This document shows, piece by piece, positions 13,001-25,432 of a stretch of 64,000 nucleotides of DNA (positions are counted from its first letter, which is position 1; every line of letters begins with the position of its first letter). The DNA is from Oxytricha trifallax (lineage: Eukaryota > Ciliophora > Spirotrichea > Sporadotrichida > Oxytrichidae): contig ARYC01000355.1 of NCBI GenBank assembly GCA_000711775.1, forward strand, positions 84,638-148,637, written 5' to 3'. Made by a program: the position numbers and the translations under genes. The notes beneath the pieces were generated by a model, which did no database searches, was not told the origin of the DNA, and was given only the letters and a program-made list of their open reading frames with translations.

Positions 13001-16000
13001 AAAAATTGTATAAAATTAAAGTTTTAAGAATTGAAATTTCTGAATATTTCATCAATATTTTAATTAATAATTTTAAAATATGAGGGTTTTATTGTCTAAC
13101 ATGGTTGAGGTTTATCTGAACATTAAAAGCATTTATAGCTGCAAGGATGGCCACATAAATGCTTCCTTCCACATTCTTGTAAACATTTAAATTTACTGTG
13201 GCCAGTAGAAGCTTATTCATAATAATGGCAAACTATTTTACAGGCATGACCACAATTTAATCTTGCATTCAATCAAAAATAATTTGATATTAGGTTCGAT
13301 TAATCGCTTAATTTCTTAATGAAATAAAAATTTTCCTACCAATCATATAGTATAAATTAAAACTGTAATTATTGTAATTACAAAGCTGTTTACATCCTCC
13401 TTCTGGGACATTTTAAAAATCTTCAGGATTTTAAATTGCAGTAGCGTTTTTATGCTTCTCACAACATAAGTTTAATGCTGGACCTAATAGCTTATTTTTT
13501 CTAAGATAATCTAAGACTTCAAACCATAGCTGTTATAGTAAAAAATTTAATATTATTTTACTAATAAACTTTCATTTAAACTATACTAACCTTCTATATT
13601 ATTTTTGTTTTGATTCTTCTATCTTTCTGCATGATTATCCAAACATGAAGCATTTCCGAAAATAAACATTCCATGTTTAGCTCTAGATAAAGCCACACAA
13701 ACTCTGTTACTCACATCCAGATACCCTATTGAATTGCTTTAATTTGATCTGACCAACGAAAGTATTATGATATTGCAAACATCAATTTGAAAATAAGATA
13801 TTAAAATAGTAATTAATAGAGAAAATTGCTTATTTAATTTTCCTTTTTTTTATTTTTATCATAAAAAAAGTAGTCACTAGATTAATATATAATTAATTTT
13901 TTATCTTTGAAATTTAATGTGAATATAAAAAAGTTTTAATAAGGAAGTTTCAAATATTTTTTCTCAAAAAGTAAATAAAATTTATAATAAAATTTATTTT
14001 TACAAATTAGTAGAGATTAATAAATTCTTAGTTATTCATAAAATTTAGGGAAATTAAAGTTATCTTAATCATATCATTTTCTTCTCCTTAGAAATTATCA
14101 ACAGTAATAACCTTAACTTTTCTCATTTCATGCTCTTTTGGATATTTATCCATAATTTCACGCTTAATTAGCATAGATTAAAAAATAAATAAATATCAAG
14201 ATTAGGCCATATAAAGAGAAAGTATGGTAATTTTTTCTGGCTTATAGTTTTACTTAAGTAGATATACTGTAAATCTTTCAATCATGGCTCCTTCAAATCT
14301 GTTATATTTTGACATTAGCCCTTCATCTCTATCTTCTTCATGCTAGTGATCAAAGAAGTATAAACTTTTATCTACTCCCCTAATAATTGGATATTTTTTC
14401 ACATTTTCCCCATCAACTAGATTAGGGTAGATCAATTTAACAATTTATGAAATTTCAGGTCGCATTCTCCTTTGAGTTGTTAAAGTAATGTATTCATAAT
14501 TATTCTTGACAAGTCTTTCAAATAATGACATGCTTAGATTATATTTTTTCTCAAGTTCATAAACTGCTGGGGCTGGCTTTAGTTGCTAATGATCACCAAT
14601 AAGCACCAAATGCTCAGAGTATTGACTAAGTGATGTTATTATATGAGCTATTTAGAGTAATATTCATAATTTAAATTCTTTACTAAATGATAATAATAAA
14701 ATCTCAAATATGAGCTTCAAAGACTTCAGCAGCTTCTTCAACTATAACTATCGAGAATTGAATGTTTCTAAGAATGTCATTAAACTTAGCACAGCCGGTA
14801 GTTGTCATTGCCACTACATCTGCTCTGTTAATAGCTTTTATCTAAGTTTTAATATCATGATCTTTTTTACTTTTATATGCAATTTCATATTTTGCAGCAA
14901 GCTTTTAAATATTCCCTAAGTTATCTTCAGATTTTTATTGCATAACGAAGTAATTATTTAACTCCCATCTTTAAGTCAAAGAAAGTTTAAAAAGCTCAAT
15001 ATTGTCATTAAAATGATTTTTGCTGAAGAATCTCATATTTAAATATGGTGGAGGTTACAAGCCCCTTCTTAAGTTTCCTGCTTCATATATAAAAATACTT
15101 TTTTTATCAATTTGTATAAATCTATATCACGATATTTGTGAACAAATTTTCTTATTTTTTAATCATTAATTAACTATCATGTCTTGATGTAGATTATAAT
15201 AATTAATGAAAAATATATTATTTTTAATTAATACAAAAAGTTTTTATTAATTTTTGAATTTGTAATGAGACTAGAGATAGTTTTAAACTTTAAAGTTATA
15301 ATTTAAAAATGTTCCTTAATATAGGAAAAGCCCGATATTAATGCAGTGGTTTATGCATTTTTCCTAAAAATTATTGCAAATAAGGAAGTGTTTGTGAAAG
15401 TATTTTGAAATTTTAAATTGAATTATGGATTCTTATTTATTTAAACTAGAGACAGCTTAATCAGTAATTTGATTTATAATTTCTCAATATTTTAGCGAAT
15501 TCTTCCTTAAAAGAATTTAAATGATTGGACAGGAAACTTTTCCCTCAATATTTAAATTTAATTATCTCAAAACATTAAAAATTCTCATACCTGTTTATAT
15601 ACAATCTTATATTGATTTTGATTCAGCATAAAACTTGCTTTGTAATTGAGGATCGTACTATATTTAAATAAAAATTTTTTTAAATATAAGCTAGTATTAA
15701 ATAATACAATATTGATTCATTAAATAAATAATTATTGTAATATTAAGTTAGTGTCTTTAATTTTTCACTTATTTTAAAATAAACTTCTTTCTTTTAATTA
15801 ATTGATAATCCAGCTTTCATATCTCCGTGAATTATTAAATTATAAATAATATAAAAATGTAGTCAAGTTCTCTTTGATCAAAATCGTCTTCGTTTAGTTC
15901 TGGTCTTTCTTATACATTATTTTTTATTTAATTTCAAATTATTTTATGATTTTTAAAATTTAAATTATTGCCATCCTGATACCATTTCCAAATATCTTCT

Positions 16001-19000
16001 AAATACTTTCTTGTATCTATTATTTAAATTTGGGAGGAGGTGGATATTCTTCCCATTATTAAAAAAAGTAATTTTTATCAATTTTTAAATTTATATCATA
16101 AGAAATGAACAAATTATATTTATTTAACTACGCATTTTAACTTTTAAGATTTGATAAATTAAAAAATTGAACAATAAAGTAGAAATAATTTGAAACAGTT
16201 ATTATTAATTTTCTTCTAGATGATTTTCAAATATAATAAATTTTAATGATTGAGGCAAGAATCTCCAACCCTTATATTAAAATAAACAAAGATTTTGGAC
16301 AATAAAATATCAAAAGAAAAAATAATTTATTTAAACACTGAAACAAAGATTAGTATTGTTTTATTATTTTTATTTTTTAAAAAAAACTGTTAAAATTAAA
16401 CTATATAAAGAATTAATAATATATTCATTTATATAGGTTTTTAGATTATTCTTCAAGTTTTTAATAATTTTATAAACATAAAATAAATAAGGAGTTTTTA
16501 CAATAATAAAATTCGCTTAAAATAACTTTCAATGTAAATAATAATTATTCTATTTATAAAATGATTCTTAAGAATATAATACTTTAGTGATTTGATTTAT
16601 AATAAAAAATTTAAATTTTATAATTATTTATTTTATAAATTACTTTAAGTTCAATATTTTATATTTTATTTCAAATGCTTTTATTATAATTAATAAAAAT
16701 TATTCACTTAATTATATATTCTTTGAATTTAATGATATATCTTAACTTAAATTGGGAGAAATTCAATTAAATTTTGAAGAATTTTCTCTTTATATTGAAT
16801 TTCATTTTTATATAAAGAAATTAAAATATTTTAAGTTATATTACCTTAAATAATGTTTCAAAGAATAAAAATTTAATTAATATTCCTCAGATTTTAAACT
16901 TTTTTATTTCATAAATTTTACAATTTACCAAGAGGATATATATTAATTTTTGTTATTTTTATGTAAAATTAGGATAATTAAAATAAAAATATATTACTAA
17001 AAAATTAATTCTGATTTACTAATAAAAAGCCCATTTATTTTAAAAGATGTATAGATACTTTAATTATATTATATTGAAAAAGACATTCCATTATAATATA
17101 ATTTAAGTTGAAAAGAAGTTTTAAACAAAATATCTTGATTTTAATAAAATAAAAAAAAACCAGGAAGCTAAAAAATAAGAAAGAAACCCTTAATTTTAAC
17201 CATCACGAATAATTTTAGAAGCAAACAGAATGAACCTAAATAACTGGATTTATATGACTTGAAGCAATACAAAGATTATTACTCCAAAGTACAAGTTCTA
17301 ATTGAAAATCAAATGATTTAAAATTGAAATTAGCTGGTCATTTTAAGTAAAAATCTAATTTAGTTAAAATGAATTATTTTATTTTTAGTTTTTCTAAATT
17401 TATTTTGGGATTTACTATTTATAAATATTATTTCTAGCCAGAATATTACAGAAATATCTGAATCTTATTTTAGCATCTACTAAACATGCTTGATCACATT
17501 TTCGTAAATTTCCTAAATTATTTTTAGCTAATCTTTCAATAACCCATTAGCCTGCCTCTTAAATCTAAGCATTTCAAGAACAGTTTTTATAAATTTATAT
17601 GAAATTATCATAATTGTTGTGGCATATTTATCTTAGAATCGTCAATTATTTAAAACTACTAAGAAATAATATTTGTTTTTTAATAGGAAATTTAATTTAC
17701 AGTTTATTTCGTAATTTTCCAAAACTCTTCAGATATCGAAGATAAAGTATCATGTAAAGGATCATCAGCTTTTACAAATCTATTGATTATTCCTAGATTA
17801 TTGAATTAGAATAACAATTTTTGTTCAGTAATTTCTTGTGAAAGCTAAGCTAAGTTGTCAATAGATTTTTTGTATCCGGGAGGATATTTTATTCCCCTCA
17901 TTCTAATATATTCTCTGATTTAATACTTCTATAGCGATTCATTAAATTATTTATACCTCAATTATTCTGGTAATCTTATTTAGGATTATTCATCTTAGCA
18001 TCTCCCTCCAAATCTAATAAAGTTATCTGTATGCTTTTTGATTAAGTTCAAAAACTAGTCCAAAGCATGATTCGTGTAACAAACCAACAAAATCGGGCCT
18101 TTTTCTGGTCTCCATAACTCCAGATTTTATATCAAAATTCTTACAAAATGTTCTCCAACATAGGTTTTACCAGTTCCAGGAGGTCCCTAAATAATTGCTA
18201 GTTCTTTATTAAAGCAAGTATTTATAGCTTAAACTTAGCTCTAATCAAAGCCAGAGATATCTATACATTTTGAAATACTATTTTCTAGCTTAAGTGAATT
18301 TTCATAATCAAGGATTTACCAAATTGGAGGTGGGTTAATGTTAAAAATAAAATATAAATCCGAATTAATGATTTTCTAAAATCCTAAAAGATACTTTTCA
18401 AAAGGCAATGTTTGCCAAGAAGCCATCTCCTTGAGTTTGTGTAAAATGTGGTTATAAGCTTCAAAATATGCTGAAGACTCAATCATATTGAACGAATACC
18501 TTTTATACTTTACATAGAAATCGATTTAATATTTAATTTAATATCATATAAGAGAGAAACTATGAATAAAACTTTATAATTTTGTAAATATTACTATATA
18601 ATAATCCCTAATTAAATTAAAAAATGATTGCTTGATTTTTTTGAATTTAGTTTTCATCTTCATTATCTTGCTCATTTTCATCTTATTTTTTTATATTATT
18701 GTTGATGATTTAAGTTTTAATTAATTGCACTTGAATATCTACATACTTGAATCTATGTGAAGTGTATTCCATTTAATGAAGAAATAAACTTAAAAAAATT
18801 AATTTCTTTGGCATCCTTTTCAGCTACAATCATACATTTACAAATTTATCATATAAATTTGACTTGTAAATTTTTAATAATTTATGTGTTTAAAATGCAG
18901 AAATCAATGCTTTGGAAATTATCCCGACTTATCATTAATAGTGAACCATTCAAAAGTCTCTTTGAAGAAAGCCATTTCTGAGTTCGTTTTTCATATATTC

Positions 19001-21112
19001 TCAAAGTTAGAACCATTTCCTGAGTGTTTCTTGAGGTAAATTTAATATTAATCTAGTAAATATAGCTTTAAAAAGATTCTTGCATAAGTTTATTGAAATC
19101 TTAAATAACAACATTGTCATAGAGTCGACAGCCACTTTTTCTCATTTCTTGCTTGAAATCTAACTGCTTTAGTTCTTTTTGAAAATAAAGTTATAAATAT
19201 AAAACTATATAATATAATTAATTATTTTTGCATCTTCATTATTTAAAGGCCTCTTCTTAAAGGGCTAATAGCATCTTCTCTGAGTAGCCTGTAAAGTAAA
19301 TCTAAATAATCATGAGGATCTCTATATTTGGCTTCTCCGGAGGGGATAGCTCTAAGAAAAGGAATTTCAATTATATTATTTAAAATTTAATTTTAAAGGT
19401 TTTTCATCCCGTAAAAAATAAAATAAGTAAGAGTTCTTCGATAGTTGGGACAACTCTAATTTATCTAAAATCATCTGGAAGTTCCAATTTGTAATCTTCA
19501 ATTAACATACATAGCATATTTAATAAAGATAATAGTTCAATACATATTTCTTTGTTGCTAGAATTATAAGAAAGGAAATTACTAATTATAAAACTAAATC
19601 TTCGTCTCTATTATTATTTTAATTTTATCTTCTTTAATTCAATTTACCCTCTTATTCTTCCTACATTAAAATTCCTGCATTTGCCTGTTTCTCTTTTAGC
19701 TCCTTCGATTTCTTTTAAAGTTACTCTATAATAGGCTCTGAATCTCCAATTAATTATTTAAATCTACTTGGGAATAATTTCTTTAAATTATCAGCTAAAT
19801 TTATGTTTATTTTTTGTAAAAAAATTTAAATAAACTTTTACTGAGTTAATATAAGTAAGATTATAAAAAATGTAAAAGTTTATAAATTAACTAGTCTAAA
19901 ATTCATAATTGTTCAAAATAAATTTCTTTAATAATTTTTCAAAAAATCTAACCATTCTAAAATAATTAAAAGAGTGGTTTTTAAGTCTATCAAAAAAAGA
20001 GAAACTTAGAATTGTTTGTTAAAAATAGTAAAATGTTCAAATAAATTTTTGTAAAATTAGTTCATAAAAATCTATTATTTTTACCATTTAGAGTTATATA
20101 TCATGGTTTTCAAATGATTTTATTATTTCAAAATATCATAAAATAATATTATTATCTATTATATACAATTACATCATGATCCTTTTTAATATTTAGTAAA
20201 TCCTTTTTCATAAATATTCTTAGTTATAATACTGGAAATGCACCAGCTTATGACCTAAATTAGTCAACTATTATATATTAAATATAATTATATGAATTAA
20301 GAATGTTTTCCTTCTAATTTATATATTATAATAGTAATCATTAAACATTAAATTATATTTATTAAAATTACAATTATTACAAATTTTTAAAAAAATTATT
20401 AATTTTAAGAAATGAGATGACTTCAATCAAGATCCCCAAATCTTTAAGACATTACATATATTCATTCATATTATTAATACTGTTTCTCAAATCTGTGAAA
20501 TATTATGTCTGCATTTTATAGAAGAACATTGAATCAATAAATGCTGAGTAAATTTAACCGTATTAACAATATTTAAGAAAAGACTCATTATAAAATCGTT
20601 TGTTTTTAATAAATTTTAGATAAGTAAATGGAGATTCTAAAGTCCTAATATGCTAAAGTTTTATCTTTAAGAATCTTGTGAAGCACTTTGATAAAGAGTG
20701 TATAGCATTTTACCGAATATTTTGTGATATTAATGGATTCAGATAGCTTAGGATAGTCATTTAGTTTCTCAAAAATTTCTAGACTTGTGCTTTCAAGTAA
20801 GTTAGTTAACTCAGAGTCTGAAAAGTATCTGGCTTTACAATTTTCTTTCTTATTTTACTAATTATTTGATCTATCATTTTACTTTTAACCTTTTGGTTCC
20901 TAATTTTGATGAGAATTTATTGAAGCGTTTGACGAGTTATGAATTGGGTTTGCTGAATTGTTGTTGTTATGATGACTGAGATTATTTCTTTAGTTGTTCT
21001 ATGAATATCTTGAAATTTAATTATCACCTCTTCCTCCTCGATTATTTTGTTTCGATCCTCGACCTCTATTATTGCCTGACCTATTATTTGAAGTAATTAA
21101 TGAATTTTAATT
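10095..21112 (-). CDS. ZNFX1-like SF1 RNA helicase, degenerate RZ finger (paralogue B)
   Basis: TGA stop at 10095-10097. The N-terminal exon near 20860-21100 is RGG/QN-rich ([27 protein letters not shown]), followed by the conserved block [19 protein letters not shown]. The first ATG probably lies in an undetermined upstream exon, so the start is uncertain. The P-loop GPPGTGKT is at 18163-18186, EEAAE at 14725-14739 and GDHQQLKP at about 14576-14599, with NFX1-type fingers at about 11330-13450. The C-terminal RZ-like finger keeps YYKCPNAHF and ICPKCQETIGG but reads SGRCEEIE where paralogues have IGDCGGAM, and an acidic tail follows. One exon is split by an insertion at 13774-14074. A 1.4-kb intron-like gap (16030-17430) is about 320 bp in D. 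It lies head to tail with A and shares its domain order. Confidence 0.82.
12630..12992. mobile_element. Intronic repeat element carrying a protein-kinase fragment (copy 1)
   Basis: This stretch is homologous, in inverted orientation, to 62949-63322. Inverted repeats close to attactaatatatg flank the core (about 12630-12650 and 12885-12905). The outer end, cttaagcgattcactac, is shared with copies near 54640 and 62960. On the minus strand the core reads [11 protein letters not shown], a protein-kinase activation-segment motif. It lies between zinc-finger exons of paralogue B. Confidence 0.7.
13774..14074. mobile_element. In-exon insertion in paralogue B inside the [10 protein letters not shown] motif
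   Basis: The exon encoding [14 protein letters not shown] is split by about 301 bp flanked by atat (13770-13773 and 14071-14074). Removing the insertion and one repeat joins GAT-AT and C-ATA in frame. The inserted stretch is A+T-rich with no recognised coding content and no GT-AG border at the split. The length is not a multiple of three, so the gene is broken if it is retained. Confidence 0.65.
16030..17430. other. Long non-coding gap inside paralogue B
   Basis: The flanking exons match D exons near 52750 and 53130, but here they are 1.4 kb apart. The interval is almost pure A/T with no recognisable motif, so it is a long intron or an intron enlarged by an insertion. No terminal repeats were found. 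Confidence 0.5.
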
Positions 21113-21959
21113 ACTAAAAATCAAATAATTTGATTTATTTCTATTTTATTAGTATTTAATATATATTTATTTTCAAGCTATATTTAGACTAAACAAACAA
21201 ATTAATAGTTAAACTTCTATTTCAAATTGTAGAAGATTAATTATTCCTATCTTTTATAATTAATTATTATAGCATTTATATTTTATTTCCTAAATAAACT
21301 ATATTTAGACTTATTTGATATAAACCAATTTAATTTATAAATTTATAAGTTTATTTATTATTGTTATTAGATTAATTGGCTTATTATTTTCCATATATGC
21401 TACCAAATTAATTTTAAGATTTGTGCTACTGATTAAAATTATTGCTATTTTTTTATCGATTATTGTTCATATTATGTGAATTTGAGTTTTATTAGTGATT
21501 TATTGAAATAGATTGATCGAATTCAATCACAAAAAATATTTATAAAGTTATCATATTGAAAAGTTAAAATTATTTGATTAAATAATATATATATATTTAT
21601 GAATCAATAAAGGAGAAATCATTTAAACTTATTCTATATATTTAAAATTTATTTAATATTCATATATTATACTAATGAATATATATATTTTATTATGTTA
21701 AAACTATTTAAAAATCAATAAGCTTGACAGCTTTATTTCATATTCGATAGAAGTTAATAAAGTAAAAATATTTCCTTTAATTCAATTTTATTATGGTTAT
21801 TTAACAAGCCATAAAATAAAAGAATAAAATAATACAGTTTTAAAAAAGTCATGATATTACTATAGTAAATATAAAACATACATGGCAGAAATAAAATTAC
21901 TTCTAATAAGATATTTGCTATTTATTTGGTAAAAATATAATTTAGCTTAATATATAATT
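21113..21959. other. A+T-rich stretch between B and the Q/N-rich gene
   Basis: It probably contains the unresolved first exon of B. A candidate ATG (MENNKPIN...) lies at 21394, but its splicing to the RGG exon is not convincing. Nothing else was recognised. Confidence 0.4.
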
Positions 21960-24900
21960 TTAAAATAATTTTTATAAATAGTGTTGTTCAATTCAAAGTC
22001 TCCCCCAACTACAAATTAAATTATATTAAAAATCTCTAACTTACTTGAATTTACAATGCTAGAAAGTTCGTTGAAGTCTTCATCTTTTAAATATTTTATA
22101 ATATTTATATTTATATATTTATAGTTATCTACCATGGCATAGTGATCATGGTAATTAAGATCTTAATGCATTTAGTTTTTTTACTATCTCATTTCTCCAC
22201 CCATAACATTCATTTCTTTATTCCTATAATGACTTGCTTGAGATTTAATTTCTTCGTCTATGAACTTTTGTTATCCATTATGATTGTAAGGATCATCATG
22301 AAGTTTATCTTTCTAAGCATGTCTTTAGTTCACAGCATATGAAGCATCGAATTTGTCTTAATTTAAAGGGATATGCTGTTATTCCATTAAACTTAGCCTC
22401 TAATTTGAAATGCTGACATTTAGAGGATTTTAAATATCCCTCGCTTATACTTCATTGCTACTTTAAATAATAATTTAATAATGAAATGATTTTAATGAAA
22501 AATCCATTTCAATTTCATTAATGATAGAAATTTATGAAATACTAATGGAAAGAAAAGCTGGAGTCATATTATCTCTAATATCATTACGAATCATTTAAGT
22601 ATTTGATAGTAATTTTTAAATAAAAGAAATTAAAACAATGCTGTAAGTTATATTACCAAAAGACTTGCTTTATTATAATAAGAAAAAAAATAATTTTTTA
22701 AGTTTAGAAATTATATTCAAGGTTGAAACATTATCAAAGTTTTTTTGCACAACAATTTATTTTTCATTATAACTTTAGAAGATTTTAATAAACTGTAAAA
22801 ATTATTTTTAGCATTAAATTTATGAAAGTTATTTTGATTTATGATAACTTTAAAAGACAATCAATTACATATTCTAAACTCTATGAATAAATATATTTAT
22901 TTTCAAAACATTTGATAAACAATATAAATTGTTTAAGTATTGAATGAATTTTCTACATCATCCCTCTCAAATTTGTTTTTGGAAATGTTTGCTTTCCCAT
23001 TTTGATTGGCTGATTAATTCATTTAGTTTTATTAGGGTTTATGATACTTTGTATGATTAGAATTGTTAAAGTTTCCTTGACTAAAATTCTATGCTTAATT
23101 ATTTTATAAAAATAAAATATTTTACTAAATATGGGTCTAAAAATATATTAATCTGATTATTGCATTTGTTGATTGACATTTTATGATATGAACTATTTTC
23201 CTTCAGCCCTTTGCATAAATTGGGAATTTTATTGATTCTATTAAAATTAAATCTAAGTTTGGTCTACTTCATTGTTCCTATTAGAATGAAAGCTCTAAGT
23301 TTAAATATATTTATAATAAATTAAATTGAACCTTGGATTTAGTTTTGAAAATTATTGGAGTTGCTTGAATTTTATATTTAGGCTAGTTAATTTTAATTGT
23401 TTCTATTAAACTAACTTTAATATGGAATATTTTAATGATTGTCATTAAATTATATTTAGGAATCGTTATTTTATGTTTGGGAAATATTCATCAAGTTTTA
23501 TTGGTTGTTATTTAAGGGGTTTTGAAAATGCTAGTTTTATTAAATTTAGTTTAGAGATTGCTGTGGCCCATTTCCTTTTCTTGATAAATATACTAACAAT
23601 GCTATTTTAAAGTATTATTTTTCTTGATGAATTACTAAACTAGGTCTAATACTAGTTAGTAATTAAACCTTAAAATCTATTTAAATCATATTTTCTTATA
23701 TTGATGCACTGCTTGAATTATTTTCTTATTTTATTAGTTAATTTTATATCTTTTGTTAATAAAATAAAAAATCCAATATAACAATTTACACTACAAAATT
23801 ACAATTTAATATTTAAAGTTATAAACTAAATTATTTTATAAATTCATCTATAATTCTTCCTTCTAATTTAGAATATTAGTTTTAAGAATAAGTGATCTAA
23901 AGCTATAGGCTTCTAATAACATATAAAAAATATATTTTAAGATGCAGGTTTTAAATCTTTTGAGATCCCATCGTATTACTGAAATAAGAATATTTAAAAT
24001 TTTAAAAACAATTTTATGAATAATTATTATTTTTTATAATTTGGTATTTTAATGATAAAAAGAAAAATAAATATCTAAGATAATATTAACTATTCAATTA
24101 CAGCTAAATACTATAGCTACTATATAGATTTAATTATTCTCTTCTAATGAATTTAAGAAAATACCATATAGTCACATAATTAGCCACTATGATGATAAAA
24201 TTATATACTATGGCAAATTTTATACCTATAAAATGGACTGAAATGATCATAATAAATAAATTTAACTTTCCCTATAAATAAAAATAATCTATAGAAATTT
24301 TGAAAATTAGCCATAAATTTCCTTTTAAAAATTGTTATTTATTCTTGACATTGTCATTTAAAAAATTAAAATAAAAGGAGTATATATTTATTTCATAAAA
24401 AACAACATTTTCCCCTCAATATTGTTATTAAACTAATTATTTCTCATTCCATTTGTAGTATTGCTCTAATTCAAGGAGTCTTGAGGTTATTTTAAGTTCA
24501 ATCTACTTTCATTAATGAACTAATTCTTTTACACAGTTGTTGTATTTACAATTCCTTACCTATCGCTAATACTGTTCATAGAACTTTAACTCTGATTCTG
24601 CTAGAAGCTTTAATTTTTCTAGCTTTTGTAATACTTAGGTCTTCCTTGATTCTATGAATTTAACTGATCGTAATTTGACTTCCCTCCAACTTCTTGTATT
24701 TATAATATTGTAGGAATACATTCGAAATTGGGAAATTATATAATAATTATATTAATTACAAATCAAAAATGTGTCAGTTGAAGGTGGCCAATTTAAAAGA
24801 TCTTAAGCTCATTTTATAGAGAATTCGAAATTAGCTGGACTTTATTATTGGTGGTATTATTTTATCTCATCCACAGAGCGAGATAACTTGACTTTAATGT

Positions 24901-25316
24901 GAGGGTATTATTTTATCAATTTAGAGGTGTTTAATTAAAGTCAAGTTATCTCGCTCCAAGGATGCGATAGAATAATACCGCCAATAATAAATTCCAGTTA
25001 ATTTTGAATTATGTATCGAATGAGTCCAAGATCGTTCAAATTGACCAACTTTAACTGCCATGATTTTGATTTGTAATTAATATAATTATATATATTTTCC
25101 CAATTTTGAATGTATTCCTACAATAATGAATATATTAATTTAATGCAGACGGTTGCCTGTGTTACTAATTGAACCAAAACCACGATATAAACCTTCCTCA
25201 GACTCTTATACTTAAGTTCGATTGATTTTGCTTTGTATGTAACTTTTGTTTTGTGAGGATTTATGATCTTGATTAGTACTTTTACTTGAATTAAGGCTTT
25301 GATTTTTATTCTCCAT
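21960..25316 (-). CDS. Q/N-rich low-complexity protein
   Basis: Minus-strand gene starting at ATG 25316 (MENKNQSLNSSKSTNQDHKS). It continues through exons at about 24430-24700 (QEVGGKSNYDQLNSQNQG), 23340-23600 (SLNQIQQNQHFQNPLNNNQQ), 22930-23100 (NNQAQNFSQGNFNNSNH), 22130-22340 (DDPYNHNGQQKFIDEEIKSQ) and a short C-terminal region near 21990-22090 (DEDFNELSSIVNS) closed by a GTAAG...GTAG intron. TAA/TAG codons make up much of the glutamine, and no catalytic domain is visible. Composition resembles prion-like or condensate-forming proteins. A foldback element (24707-25124) separates the first exon from the rest. The precise stop was not fixed. It is divergent from the CH-domain gene, possibly with a shared promoter. 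Function unknown. Confidence 0.65.
24707..25124. mobile_element. 418-bp foldback (long inverted repeat) element
   Basis: The two halves are imperfect inverted copies of about 190 bp starting with attgtaggaatacattc, around a loop at about 24898-24934. The inner arms share the block gagcgagataacttgac. The element lies between the first and second coding blocks of the Q/N-rich gene. A target-site duplication could not be defined with confidence. Confidence 0.8.
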
Positions 25317-25432
25317 ATCTTTAAAATTTATAAATTTGTAGATTTATATACTGAGTATATTTTAATTTATTTTATTTTGTACAACAAATTCTCTACTTCA
25401 ATCGAATTTGTTTGCTTTTATATTGTATTTTA

